Of a stretch of 59,638 nucleotides of DNA, positions 13,776 to 23,328 are shown piece by piece; position 1 is the stretch's first letter, and each line of letters opens with the position of its first letter. The stretch is from the IMG/VR virus record IMGVR_UViG_3300044645_001220, positions 1-59,638 of that record. One strand, given 5' to 3'. Below the pieces are notes generated by a model. The model saw only the letters and a program-made list of their open reading frames with translations. It made no database searches and was not told the DNA's origin. The stretch is from a virus. The position numbers and the translations under genes were made by a program.

Positions 13776-15301
13776 AGAACCAAACAGTTGATGTTCTGAT
13801 TGCAGTTCTGACATACGGCGGAAACGGGGGCGTGGCAACATGCCTACCCTCTCACGCGACTTGGATTGCGAAGAACTACGCCGCGATGAAAGCCGACATC
13901 CGAATCGGCAGGGTCAGGGTCAGGCAGTTCGGGGATATTCCCCTGTCGATGGAGAGAAACCGCATCGTCAAGATGGCCAAGCAGGATGGCTTTGACGTAA
14001 TCCTGATGCTCGATTCTGACAACGTGCCCGATATGTACTTCGGTCACGATCCAAACGCCAAGCCATTTTGGTCAACGTCGTTCGATCTCCTGTACGAGCG
14101 CCTTACCAAAGGACTTCCGACTGTGGTGTGTGCCCCCTACTGCGGCCCACCTCCCGACCCAGTTCGTGGGGGAGAGGAGAACGTCTACGTTTTCTATTTC
14201 TCCAACCCGGAAACCGGAAGCGTCACCCCGCGACTGGCACCGTACACAAGAGAACACGCTTGCCTGATGAAAGGCATTCAGCCCATCGGCGCTGGCCCGA
14301 CTGGTGTGATTCTTTACTCGACCAGTGCATTTGATCTTATGCCAGTTCGCCAGAAGACTTCACGCCAAATCCTAGAGGACTACCGCAACGGAAGCGTTTC
14401 CCTGGAAAGGGCAGAGGAGCTTCTGAATCTGGAGTCGTGGTTCTTCTACGAGTACACCGACGCAGAGCAGACCCAGAAGGCGAGTACCGAGGATGTCACC
14501 AACACCCGCGAGATCCAGTTGGCAGGGATCATCAAGCATGGCCAGCCAGTTGTGTTCTGCAACTGGGACGCATGGGCTGGGCACTACAAGCCAAAGCTGG
14601 TTGGCCGTCCGTCGATCATCCCCATCGAGGCGATCAGCACCGTGTTTCGTGATGCTGTACGCAACAACATATCGGCTCACGACGAAGTGCAGATGCTCGA
14701 CCTGTACGATCCAGAGATTGACGGCAGGGTTGACCAGGACATGGGCGAGGATATTTCAGATCAGGTTGCGTATCTACCCGAAGATCAGCCTGCATTTTCT
14801 GAAACCTACGAACTTCTGGACGAAGTTATCCTGCAATACAAAAGGAAGTATTGCCCAGAGGATGACCCCTCCAAGCTCAGGATGCTTGAAATCGCCTGCG
14901 ATGACGGGATGCTGGTGAGTACGCTTGCCAAAAACCATGACGACATTGCGGTATTCTCACTTCGCAACGGCACCACTCCTGCCAAACTGATCGGCTCGGA
15001 GGTCAAGTGCATCGTTGTCAAGCAGGAGGATTTTGGAGCGTATGTCGCAAGCCTTCCTGACAAGGAGGTAGACATTCTCTTGCTCCACTCCCTGAAGGCA
15101 CCACGAGATGTAACGTGCCACGCACTTTCGCTAATGCTCACGAAGGTTCGGCCCGGAGGGTGCATGATCGTTGACACTTCCATGTCCTCAGCGTTCGACG
15201 ACTTAGCCGATCGAATCGATAGCGAGGAAGAAGTTGACACCTTTGAGGCGACAATCAATGCCGAAGGTAAAGCTGGGTTCCTTTGTATCGTCAAGCCATA
15301 A
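13772..15301 (+). CDS. GT-A glycosyltransferase fused to a methyltransferase-like domain
   Basis: 509 residues, GTG start overlapping the upstream stop. The N-terminal third is a GT-A glycosyltransferase: VDVLIAVLTY opening strand and VILMLDSDN (DSD at 81-83), the metal/nucleotide-sugar motif. From about residue 365 there is a class I methyltransferase-like Rossmann fold (MLEIACDDG at 371-379, VDILLLHS, VRPGGCMIVDTS). It probably glycosylates virion or host-surface targets, or modifies small carbohydrates; whether the C-terminal domain is catalytic is uncertain because the SAM glycine motif is degenerate. Confidence 0.75.
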   Translation: MKNQTVDVLIAVLTYGGNGGVATCLPSHATWIAKNYAAMKADIRIGRVRVRQFGDIPLSMERNRIVKMAKQDGFDVILMLDSDNVPDMYFGHDPNAKPFWSTSFDLLYERLTKGLPTVVCAPYCGPPPDPVRGGEENVYVFYFSNPETGSVTPRLAPYTREHACLMKGIQPIGAGPTGVILYSTSAFDLMPVRQKTSRQILEDYRNGSVSLERAEELLNLESWFFYEYTDAEQTQKASTEDVTNTREIQLAGIIKHGQPVVFCNWDAWAGHYKPKLVGRPSIIPIEAISTVFRDAVRNNISAHDEVQMLDLYDPEIDGRVDQDMGEDISDQVAYLPEDQPAFSETYELLDEVILQYKRKYCPEDDPSKLRMLEIACDDGMLVSTLAKNHDDIAVFSLRNGTTPAKLIGSEVKCIVVKQEDFGAYVASLPDKEVDILLLHSLKAPRDVTCHALSLMLTKVRPGGCMIVDTSMSSAFDDLADRIDSEEEVDTFEATINAEGKAGFLCIVKP

Positions 15302-15968
15302 AGAACGGTGGTGCGCTGCCTGTTGCAAACTGAAGCCCATCGGGGAGTTCGACGACTCCCTGGATGGGCCTTGGGTTCAGTGTGTCGCGTGCAAGGAGAC
15401 TGCCGCCAAGATGGAAGACGAAGCCAACGCCATCCGTCAAGAGAAGAAAGAGGCCGTCAATCTTTTGATGGATCTCGCCAACGCGAAAACCGCTCCCTCT
15501 CTGAATGAAACTCTTGGTGCAATCTGGGATAAGTTTGGCGGGGCCGAAGGGTTCGCCGACAAAATGAATCGGGTGATCGAGGACCAGCTTTCGAGGGACC
15601 GCATCCCGTACCAGACGGCGATGATTATGACGAACCTTCTGCGACTTCAGCTTCACGCAGAGCAGCACAAGGAAGCAGTTCGCGTCAACGATATGACGCA
15701 AGAGCAGATCGAAGCAGAGATCCAGCGAGAGAAACTGAAGTTCATGATCGAAGCCATGTCCGACCCAGACAAGGCAAAGATCATCCAGGGTATGCTCAAA
15801 GACAAGGGGCTGGAAGTATCTATCTCCAACACCTCTGTACCATCGGGAACCGTGATCGTTCACGAAGAAGAGGATATTCCCATCGAGGCCAGGGCATTGC
15901 TCTTGAACAAGATTCGCAGGGAGATTGAAGATGGCCAACCGCCTAAACGAACTGACGCTGGCTCTTGA
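15258..15968 (+). CDS. Putative terminase small subunit (zinc-ribbon type)
   Basis: 236 residues from ATG 15258, overlapping the upstream gene by 44 bp and the terminase large subunit by 38 bp. The N-terminus holds CxxCC and CxxC pairs (WCAACC, QCVACK), a likely zinc ribbon, followed by helices (about 60-180) and an acidic C-terminus. Its place directly before the large subunit suggests DNA recognition in packaging. No small-terminase HTH is evident, so this is positional inference. Confidence 0.55.
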   Translation: MPKVKLGSFVSSSHKERWCAACCKLKPIGEFDDSLDGPWVQCVACKETAAKMEDEANAIRQEKKEAVNLLMDLANAKTAPSLNETLGAIWDKFGGAEGFADKMNRVIEDQLSRDRIPYQTAMIMTNLLRLQLHAEQHKEAVRVNDMTQEQIEAEIQREKLKFMIEAMSDPDKAKIIQGMLKDKGLEVSISNTSVPSGTVIVHEEEDIPIEARALLLNKIRREIEDGQPPKRTDAGS

Positions 15969-17697
15969 GCAGAGGAAGCGGGAGTTCCTTTCAGTCTATC
16001 GGCCAAGTCCTCAGCAAGAAGAAGTTCATCGATCTCCATGCACTGAGCTTATCATCCGTGGTGGTAAGCGTTCAGGAAAGTCAGTCGCGGCGGCAGCGGT
16101 ATTCGGATCTCGCGTTACCGGAACACCGATCATCGGCATTGACGGCAAGCCAATCGATTCACGCTGGCCGGTCGCATCGCACAAGCACCCTCGGATTTAC
16201 TGGATCATCGGATGGGAGACTGACCATATCGGGCAAACCATTCACCGGCTTCTCTTCGAGCCAGGAATGGGGGGCCAGTTCCGTTGCATACGGGACGAAG
16301 TGACGGGGCAGTGGCGAACATACAATCGAGCAGACCCGAAGGACCAGGACCGATACAAGGAATCCCAGCTTACAGATCCAGTCATCCCGGAACGAATGAT
16401 CGTCAAAGATTCCTGGGCCTGGGAGGACAAGAGGCAGAACATCTTCTCTCAGGTGGAGCTTACCAACGGGGCGAGAATCTGTGCGTATCCTTCGAGCGCT
16501 CTGCATCCAAAGCAGGGGGATGCAATCAGCGGGATATGGATCGACGAAGACATCAGATACCCCAAGCACCTGAAGGAATGGCAAGACCGACTCACTGACG
16601 AAGAGGGTTGGTTCATTTGGTCAGTGTGGCCGCACAACCAGAACGATGCACTGGTGAAGTTGCTCGATCGTGCCGACGCTGCTGTCGAAGAGGACGAGCC
16701 TCAAATCAGATCCTTCCGTTTGGCCATGACCGAGAACCCGTTCATCACGGAGAAAGGGAAGCGGGAATCCCTTGGCCGAATGGATAGCGCCGACGAAATC
16801 GCAAGGCGAAACTACGGCGACCTAATGACCGACACCTATGCGATGTACTCGATCCATGTGGACTCGCATTTCATCCAGTCGAAAGACACGAAGACCGACA
16901 AGTTCACGCCGACATTCGCGAAGGTTTACGACCTATGGAAGACATCGGGCAAGTTTCCCAGAACGTGGACCAGATACCTTGCGATCGACCCATCGAATAC
17001 CAGGACGGCGGTTTTAAGTTTCGTGATCCCTCCCCAAGAAGACGCTCGCGTCTACTACGGTTCGATGGCCATTGTCGAATGGGAACTGGTGGTCAAGAAG
17101 TTCTCTGCCCGAATGCTTGCAGAGGAGCTTGCAAGAAAGTGTTCTGGTGAAACATACGAGGCGTTCATCATGGACCAGATGGCGGGAAGAATGACAACAA
17201 TCGGACGAGATGATACGACTTTTCAAGCGTATGAAAAAGAATTTAAGAAGGTGAAATTATATGCACGATCGTCGGGGCATGGATTTATCCCCGGTTGCAA
17301 TGTTCCATCGCAACGCTACCGCATCGTTCGTGATATGCTTTCAATTCAACCGGACTCGCAATGCCCCATGCTGATTCTTGTCGAGAGTCAGTGCCCGGAA
17401 ACTCGGAAAGAATTTACGACGTACCGGAAGAAAGTCATGGAGCAGGCAGACGGAGAGGTTATCCTAGATCAGCCGAGCAATCCCAGGACACACGACTGCA
17501 TGGCCGCACTAGAATACGGCTGTGCTTACCTGTATCCCCTGATGATGCAAGGCGCAGCGTACATAGATCCGTCACTGAACCGCGCAAACGGAAGCGGTAT
17601 TTACCAGAAGGCGATGGGACTCCTGAAGAAACTATCGGCAGGAGACTCAGAGTTTGTTCACCTTGGACCCGGAGCATTCGACGATGCCACTCGATGA
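15931..17697 (+). CDS. Terminase large subunit
   Basis: 588 residues. ATP-driven DNA packaging motor with headful or site-specific nuclease. Walker A is GGKRSGKS (44-51); Walker B is IWIDED (Asp205, Glu206). The RNase H-like nuclease domain follows, with acidic residues at Asp353 (AIDPS), Asp415 (IMDQ) and Asp522 (HDCMAAL). The ATG at 15931 follows GGGAGATTGAAG and is preferred over a TTG at 15925. It overlaps the next gene by 14 bp. Confidence 0.92.
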   Translation: MANRLNELTLALEQRKREFLSVYRPSPQQEEVHRSPCTELIIRGGKRSGKSVAAAAVFGSRVTGTPIIGIDGKPIDSRWPVASHKHPRIYWIIGWETDHIGQTIHRLLFEPGMGGQFRCIRDEVTGQWRTYNRADPKDQDRYKESQLTDPVIPERMIVKDSWAWEDKRQNIFSQVELTNGARICAYPSSALHPKQGDAISGIWIDEDIRYPKHLKEWQDRLTDEEGWFIWSVWPHNQNDALVKLLDRADAAVEEDEPQIRSFRLAMTENPFITEKGKRESLGRMDSADEIARRNYGDLMTDTYAMYSIHVDSHFIQSKDTKTDKFTPTFAKVYDLWKTSGKFPRTWTRYLAIDPSNTRTAVLSFVIPPQEDARVYYGSMAIVEWELVVKKFSARMLAEELARKCSGETYEAFIMDQMAGRMTTIGRDDTTFQAYEKEFKKVKLYARSSGHGFIPGCNVPSQRYRIVRDMLSIQPDSQCPMLILVESQCPETRKEFTTYRKKVMEQADGEVILDQPSNPRTHDCMAALEYGCAYLYPLMMQGAAYIDPSLNRANGSGIYQKAMGLLKKLSAGDSEFVHLGPGAFDDATR

Positions 17698-18124
17698 AAG
17701 TCATCTGCAACCCTACCGACTTCAGCTTGAAGGGTACAAGGAGACGGCAAAGAATCCTCTCCCAACCCCTCCAGTCGGATCTTCCGTCGCTTGGTACAGC
17801 AACGGGAAGAAGGATGATCCCGAACGAGAACATGCGGCAATCGTCACGAAGATTCAAGACTCAGGTAAGATTTCGCTGATCGTCTTCCGTCCAAATGCAA
17901 TGCCGATTCACAAGACCGGCGTGTACTTTCACGAACATCAGTCTCACGCAAAGCCAAGCAATGCCGAGACAATGACCAACGGATGCTGGGATTACCCGAA
18001 GTTCTCGAAGGTTCCCAAAGAGCATTACGACTACCACCTCAAACAGTTGAGTGCCCGCATGGAGGCTGTCCAGCAACAGATCCAGACGCTCAGTCAAACA
18101 CTGAAAGAGCCAGCAAAAGCATAG
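17684..18124 (+). CDS. Hypothetical protein with C-terminal coiled coil
   Basis: 146 residues from an ATG inside the terminase stop region. The middle is beta-rich with several His (GVYFHEHQSH); the end is a heptad-patterned helix (HLKQLSARMEAVQQQIQT). Located between terminase and portal; possibly a packaging accessory. Not recognised. Confidence 0.65.
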   Translation: MPLDESHLQPYRLQLEGYKETAKNPLPTPPVGSSVAWYSNGKKDDPEREHAAIVTKIQDSGKISLIVFRPNAMPIHKTGVYFHEHQSHAKPSNAETMTNGCWDYPKFSKVPKEHYDYHLKQLSARMEAVQQQIQTLSQTLKEPAKA

Positions 18125-18134
18125 GTAAAGCACG

Positions 18135-20288
18135 ATGGATTACTCGGTTATCGAGTCCGAGTTCTTCCGGCCTATGCACACCGCTTGGCTGGCAAAGCTA
18201 GACTGCGCAGAAGCAGCACGCAAAGACTGGAAAGAAGTCTCCGAAGAATGCCTGATGTTCTACGGGAAGTCTGCCGCTGCCATGTGGAGCGACGACTACT
18301 CGAAGAAATTCTGGAAAGGTGTCAAGGCTCCCAAGTTTCGCATCACAGTCAACAAGGCGTTTGAACTTGTTGCCATCTTCGGACCCTCTCTGTTGTGGGA
18401 GAACCCTTTCCGAAATGTGGTGCCGAGAAAGAAGCAGCGATTCGATCTGGACGATCTTGTCTCTGACCCGAACATGCTTCAGTTCTACCAGCAGCTTCAA
18501 GAGCAGCAGGATTCTTTTGAGTCCACTGATCGAGTCACTGCACAACTGATGCAGACTTGGCTGAACTACACCGTTCGGGAGATTCCCGGAGGCGGGTTGG
18601 TTCGGCAGTGCGAAAAAGCTACTACCAACGCTCTAATCAAAGGGCGTGGAATCATAGTGGCAAGGCCGTACATCACCCCAGGAAGCAACAAAGTTATCAC
18701 CGGTGGGTTTAATCTCGACCCAGAAGATTTGCTGATCGACCCAGACGCAAAGAGCCTGGACGACGCGAAGTGGATTGCGATCCGCCATGTCGATCCGTAC
18801 TGGGAAGTCGAGCGACGATTCCAGTTGCCGAAGGATACTCTCAAGGAAAAGGCTACCCTCGAAAGTCTATGGCGATACTCTGAGGCGTTTGCCGTCAGTG
18901 GCAGAGGGACCGCCGACCGCAAGGCTGGAAAGGGACGCGACCTAGTTGTCTGGTACGAGATCCTTTCCAAGATGGGTGCGGGTTGCCGAAACTGCGGAAT
19001 GGTTGACGGAATCCAGCAGCAGCTTGAGGAAACCGTAGGCCAGTACGCCTACATTGCAATCTGCGATAGCGTTCCCTGGCCCCTGAACTGCCCGTCCGAT
19101 CGACTCCGGGACGGCATGACGAACGAAGAAGTTCAGCAAGCGTTCTCTTGGCCAATCCAGTCATGGAAGGATAGTCGCTGGCCGATGGAAGTTTTGGACT
19201 TCTACCCAGACCCAACCTCGCCTTGGCCAATGCCTCCACTCCAGCCTGCAATGGGGGAACTGAAGCTCCTGAACTTCCTGATCCCCTGGCTGTGCAATCG
19301 GGTGTGGAGTTCTTCGAGAGACTTCTGGGCAGTTCCAAGGCAGTACCTAGACGACTACCGGGAAACGATCCTGAAGGGTGAGGACCAGTCGCTACTTGCC
19401 GTCCCTCCTGGAGTGGACGATGTTCGCAAGTCCCTTCAGATTCTTCAGCAGCCTGAGACTCGCGGCGACCTACTGAGAATCATTGAGTTCGTGTCGATGC
19501 AGTTCGACAAGCGAACCGGCTTGATGGCCACGGCCTACGGTGGCAACGAAGGCGGCACGCAGAACAGGACGGCAGAGGAAACCATCGCCAAGCAGAGAGC
19601 GATCGGCATTCGACCTGAGTACATGCAGAAACAAGTGGTGAAGTGGCAGTCAGACTTTGCATCCCTTGAAGCATTCATCACCAAGACATTCGTAACCAGT
19701 ACCGACGTTGACGAATTGCTTGGACCTCTTGGTGCGAGACTTTGGCAAGACTTCATCGAAGGACAGAGCGACGAGAAGATCACTCGCCAGTACGAGTACA
19801 CCATCGAAGCCAACTCGATACGCAGGCCGAACCGCGACAGGGATGTCATAAACTTCCAGCAGGCGATGAATATCTGGATGCCGGTTATGCAGCAGTACGG
19901 TGCAAGCTCTGGCGACTACGAGCCAATGAATGCACTGATGCGGAAGTGGGCCGAGTATCACGATGCCGACCTGGACGATGCCATGATTCCAGAGAAACCA
20001 GAGCCGGAACCAGAAGAACAACAGATGCAGCAGCAGCAACAGATGCTCGCCATGCAGAAGGACGAAGCCACGATAGCAAAGCTCCAAGGCGAGGCCCAAC
20101 GAGCCGCCGCGATGGCACAGATGCAAGGTCAGGCCGACCCGACAGCAGACCAGCAAATGCGACTGATGATGGCACAGCAGGAAGCACAACTCAAACTCGG
20201 ACAGAAACAACAGGAGTTTGAGCAGAAGACCGCACAAGACGTTGAGCGGTTCAACATCGACATGATAAAGAAGGCGCTCTCAACATGA
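18135..20288 (+). CDS. Portal protein
   Basis: 717 residues. Forms the dodecameric DNA gate at the capsid vertex. The evidence is length, position after the terminase, the helical N-terminal wing region, a stem/clip-like stretch containing ERRFQLPKD, and a long Gln/Met/Glu-rich C-terminal helix (about 640-705) typical of extended portal barrels. It contains QFDKRTGLMATAYGG followed by an ATAEETIAKQ-like helix, common in large portals. It overlaps the next gene by 4 bp. Confidence 0.85.
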   Translation: MDYSVIESEFFRPMHTAWLAKLDCAEAARKDWKEVSEECLMFYGKSAAAMWSDDYSKKFWKGVKAPKFRITVNKAFELVAIFGPSLLWENPFRNVVPRKKQRFDLDDLVSDPNMLQFYQQLQEQQDSFESTDRVTAQLMQTWLNYTVREIPGGGLVRQCEKATTNALIKGRGIIVARPYITPGSNKVITGGFNLDPEDLLIDPDAKSLDDAKWIAIRHVDPYWEVERRFQLPKDTLKEKATLESLWRYSEAFAVSGRGTADRKAGKGRDLVVWYEILSKMGAGCRNCGMVDGIQQQLEETVGQYAYIAICDSVPWPLNCPSDRLRDGMTNEEVQQAFSWPIQSWKDSRWPMEVLDFYPDPTSPWPMPPLQPAMGELKLLNFLIPWLCNRVWSSSRDFWAVPRQYLDDYRETILKGEDQSLLAVPPGVDDVRKSLQILQQPETRGDLLRIIEFVSMQFDKRTGLMATAYGGNEGGTQNRTAEETIAKQRAIGIRPEYMQKQVVKWQSDFASLEAFITKTFVTSTDVDELLGPLGARLWQDFIEGQSDEKITRQYEYTIEANSIRRPNRDRDVINFQQAMNIWMPVMQQYGASSGDYEPMNALMRKWAEYHDADLDDAMIPEKPEPEPEEQQMQQQQQMLAMQKDEATIAKLQGEAQRAAAMAQMQGQADPTADQQMRLMMAQQEAQLKLGQKQQEFEQKTAQDVERFNIDMIKKALST

Positions 20289-21001
20289 CAGCAGCTTGGA
20301 TTCAGGACGAAGAAGACGAATGCGTTCACGAAGCCATTGTCGCTAAGTACCCGGACTGGGCTGGTTACATCGATCTTCTCATCATCCCTCCCGATTGGAG
20401 CGAGGTGGTCGAGGAGTTTCCAGAGTGCGGCCGTAGTTCGCTGAAGTCTTACGAACATCGGGTCACAAGCTACGGCATCCCATGCTTGGCTCTCTATGTC
20501 AAGATGCGACGAGAAGGCACTGCCCACAAGTTCGCTGAAATGGTGGCGACCCAGGCGGGTCCGGTTCTATCAACCGACGACACGTTCTTTGCAGGGTTTG
20601 GTACAGTCTACGATCAGTTCCAGAGCCAGAAGCACCTGAAGCGGTACGTTGACGCTGCGAAGAAGCAGGGATTCACCCCAGGCGTCAACGACGTTTACAT
20701 GCCTGGACTCGCACAGAGGCCGGGAGATCCCGCCGCTTGGGTAAGCCGAGCGCAGGGGAGAGGGTACATTCGCAGGCTGCTCGAATCACGAGGGTATGAG
20801 TGCAACGGAAAGCTATCCGAGATCGTTGCTCGACCACCCGAAGATGATCCTCTCGCTCCCAAGAACTGCAAGCCACTTGGCGAGGATATTATCCGAAGGA
20901 ATATCGCGAAGTACCAATCGGCAGATCCGTCCCTGCGGAACAAAAGCCGCAGGGAATTGCGGGAAATGGTTATCGAAAAGCACAGTCACAAAATTCACTA
21001 G
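20285..21001 (+). CDS. Hypothetical virion-module protein
   Basis: 238 residues, ATGA-coupled to the portal. Soluble, with an acidic N-terminus and a basic C-terminal helix (SRRELREMVIEKHSHK). Not recognised; a head-completion or internal role is possible from position only. Confidence 0.65.
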   Translation: MTAAWIQDEEDECVHEAIVAKYPDWAGYIDLLIIPPDWSEVVEEFPECGRSSLKSYEHRVTSYGIPCLALYVKMRREGTAHKFAEMVATQAGPVLSTDDTFFAGFGTVYDQFQSQKHLKRYVDAAKKQGFTPGVNDVYMPGLAQRPGDPAAWVSRAQGRGYIRRLLESRGYECNGKLSEIVARPPEDDPLAPKNCKPLGEDIIRRNIAKYQSADPSLRNKSRRELREMVIEKHSHKIH

Positions 21002-21009
21002 GAGGCATC

Positions 21010-21303
21010 ATGCCAATCAGCAAACGAACACGACGCATCTTTGCCACTGGACTTGCAAACAGAGCGGCGGCTAACAAGATTTGCGACATCGCTGACGCAG
21101 GAACCACAGGGACCACCGTTCCAGCGGGAACCCGAAGGGCCTTGACCATTGCAATCGGAAATGCCAAGGAGGCTGACACGATTGCCGACTGCTGCGAAAC
21201 AGGCGCAGCGATTCCAGCGAATTGTCGAACTGCCCTTGCGGTAGTAATGGGCAATCGAGGTGCGGCAAACGAACTTGTCACTGCAATCAACGCGATTGCG
21301 TGA
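21010..21303 (+). CDS. Small protein with three 33-residue repeats
   Basis: 97 residues made almost wholly of three repeats: TRRIFATGLANRAAANKI, TRRALTIAIGNAKEADTI and CRTALAVVMGNRGAANEL, each ending in a short helix and Gly/Ala linker. Similar A-N/G-N-R-A-A-N-E units occur in phage structural proteins and fibre tips. A small virion component is the best guess. SD is AGGAGGCATC. Confidence 0.6.
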   Translation: MPISKRTRRIFATGLANRAAANKICDIADAGTTGTTVPAGTRRALTIAIGNAKEADTIADCCETGAAIPANCRTALAVVMGNRGAANELVTAINAIA

Positions 21304-21314
21304 GGATTCACGAA

Positions 21315-21602
21315 ATGGCTACAGAAGGGACTATCATGAAGCCTGAGAATCTACCAGTACCACCAAGCGACAGTTCTGGATTGATGAACTGGGTTCTTGG
21401 AATCCTTGCCAGTGCCCTTGCCGCAATGTGGAAGATACGCGAAGGCGAAAACAGCAAGAAAATCAAAAGCCTTGAGGATGCAGTTGCCTCATGTGCTGAA
21501 GAACACAAGAAGTCCACCAGGGAAATCATCGAACTCACTTCGGAAGTGGGCTACATGAAGGGCAGGCTTGAGGAAATCGAGCAGAAGATAGCCAAGTCGT
21601 GA
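21315..21602 (+). CDS. Holin/XhlA-like single-span membrane protein
   Basis: 95 residues. Start at the ATG after GAGGATTCACGAA; a further in-frame ATG at 21336 is possible. A transmembrane segment at about 22-40 (LMNWVLGILASALAAMW) is followed by a charged coiled coil of about 50 residues. That layout fits small holin or XhlA-type lysis proteins; a virion anchor is the alternative. Confidence 0.55.
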   Translation: MATEGTIMKPENLPVPPSDSSGLMNWVLGILASALAAMWKIREGENSKKIKSLEDAVASCAEEHKKSTREIIELTSEVGYMKGRLEEIEQKIAKS

Positions 21603-21609
21603 GGGTGTG

Positions 21610-22059
21610 ATGGCAGACGTTATCAACCGGCTGAGTCGGGAGTACAGGCGATCAGTCAATACGCCAGACTACCCTCTGTCGGATTGGATTATCAATCCCG
21701 ATCTTTCAAAAGTCACAGGCGTTCCCTGGAGATACTGGAAGATTGTCGGTGACTCAGTGTTGCCAATGACCCAGGAAGAGCGAGATATTGTTGACGCTCC
21801 ACAGCCAAGAACTGAGCTATACCCGTTTGAGTTACTGAGCCTACTTACTCCATCGCAAGTGGTTGCGGTTCAAACTAGCCTTGACCCGCTGGTGATTCTT
21901 CTTCGGTCAAAGCTACAGACAATCGTTACTCCGATTCCGTTTGTCGATGGGTCTGAAGTCTATGAAGCCATTGAATACTTAGGCGTGTCGATACCGCAAT
22001 ACTTTTCATATTCTGAGGTGCAGAGAATCCTAAGAGGCGAGGTTCCGAGTGGCCAATAA
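21610..22059 (+). CDS. Putative tail/neck structural protein
   Basis: 149 residues. The N-terminal motif PDYPLSDWIINPDLS, then GVPWRYWKIVGD and MTQEERDIVDA, is a pattern I recognise from short phage tail-associated proteins that often sit beside fibre genes. It overlaps the next gene by 11 bp. Exact role unknown. Confidence 0.6.
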   Translation: MADVINRLSREYRRSVNTPDYPLSDWIINPDLSKVTGVPWRYWKIVGDSVLPMTQEERDIVDAPQPRTELYPFELLSLLTPSQVVAVQTSLDPLVILLRSKLQTIVTPIPFVDGSEVYEAIEYLGVSIPQYFSYSEVQRILRGEVPSGQ

Positions 22060-22549
22060 CTTCGAAATCAATCTACCCGCCCAGTCGTTCATGATTCCTT
22101 CTACGGCAGGATGTGCAAGACGAGTGTTGCAAGATCGTCCATTTCTTGCTTACGACGACACTACAGTCGAAGCAGCAATCAGTTTGCCGTTTGAAATGCC
22201 AGCTTCATACACCGGATCTGGGTCGCTAAAAGCTGACATTTTCTACATGATGGCGTCTGCGACAAGCGGAAAGGTTGATTTCGATGTGCTTGTCGAAGCG
22301 ATAACGACAGCAGATGCTCTCGACTTGGACTCTGCCTCTTCCTTCGATTCCGCAAACAGCGGAGATCAGGCAGTCCCGTCGGTAGCAGGATACTTGGGCC
22401 AAGTCACAATAACACTTACAAATAAAGACTCTGTTGCAGCAGGAGATTATGTTCGCATCAGGCTTGAAAGAGACGCCGACGATGCAACCAATGACACTGC
22501 AACTGGAGACGCAAGAGTCTTGCTGGTAGTGATTCGAGAGGAAGTGTAG
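22049..22549 (+). CDS. Putative virion beta-sandwich protein
   Basis: 166 residues, GTG start. Thr/Ser/Ala-rich, strand-forming, with an ending ARVLLVVIREEV typical of small receptor-binding or fibre-associated jelly rolls. It ends where the LamG-like gene begins. Not assigned to a family. Confidence 0.6.
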   Translation: MANNFEINLPAQSFMIPSTAGCARRVLQDRPFLAYDDTTVEAAISLPFEMPASYTGSGSLKADIFYMMASATSGKVDFDVLVEAITTADALDLDSASSFDSANSGDQAVPSVAGYLGQVTITLTNKDSVAAGDYVRIRLERDADDATNDTATGDARVLLVVIREEV

Positions 22550-23328
22550 TGGCAAGAGACTTCAACGGAACAACCGATAGATTGCTCCAGGGGTCTGCAT
22601 TCAGCGGAGGATCTCTTGGGATCGGTACGTTTTCTTGCTGGATAAAAACTTCGTCAACGACAATTCGCTGCGCTTGGGGCGTCATCGAAACTGGAAACAC
22701 TGGAATCGCTGCTTTATACATCAATACCCAAAACGGATCTACGACAACAAACGGCTCTGTCACTTGGCAGATTCGAGATGGTTCAGGATTCCAAGACTTG
22801 GGGTATGTGGCATCAACTGGAATAAATGACGGCGCTTGGCATCATGTTGTAGTAGTTCGGAATGCAGGAACCACACGTCTCTACATTGACGGGACAGAAA
22901 GAACACTGACGTTCAGCAATAACACGTTGGGTTCATCGTCAATCACATTTGCCAGACCAGTTGCAATAGGAGCAAGAAACATCCGAGGAGTATACGATCA
23001 ATACTTTCTTGGAGAAGTTGCACATTGGGCTGAGTGGGACGTAGAACTTTCACTGTCGGATGTTGAATCGCTCAACGATGGAGCAGTACCAGAGATGGTC
23101 AGGCCATCATCTTTGGTCAACTACTATCCGCTTGCTGGTGGAGATCCAGAGTTAGATATTATTGGCCTCAATAATCTAGGCATTACAGGAACATCGGTTA
23201 CTGATGATCCAGGAAAGATTTACTATCCGGCAATGCCGAGGGTAATATCAAAAAAATTTGATGCCACAACATTTCGATCCGCATGGGTAGCAAGACGGCC
23301 AGCCATGATCGGTGGAGGACTTCGGTAA
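22549..23328 (+). CDS. LamG/concanavalin-like virion adhesin
   Basis: 259 residues, GTG start. A laminin-G-type lectin fold is indicated by FNGTTDRL, FSCWIKT, DGAWHHVVVVRN and TRLYIDGTE, the usual LamG strand signatures, over residues 3-190. Such domains bind glycans and are common on phage tail tips and head fibres. It is likely a host-surface attachment protein. It overlaps the next gene by one base. Confidence 0.82.
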   Translation: MARDFNGTTDRLLQGSAFSGGSLGIGTFSCWIKTSSTTIRCAWGVIETGNTGIAALYINTQNGSTTTNGSVTWQIRDGSGFQDLGYVASTGINDGAWHHVVVVRNAGTTRLYIDGTERTLTFSNNTLGSSSITFARPVAIGARNIRGVYDQYFLGEVAHWAEWDVELSLSDVESLNDGAVPEMVRPSSLVNYYPLAGGDPELDIIGLNNLGITGTSVTDDPGKIYYPAMPRVISKKFDATTFRSAWVARRPAMIGGGLR

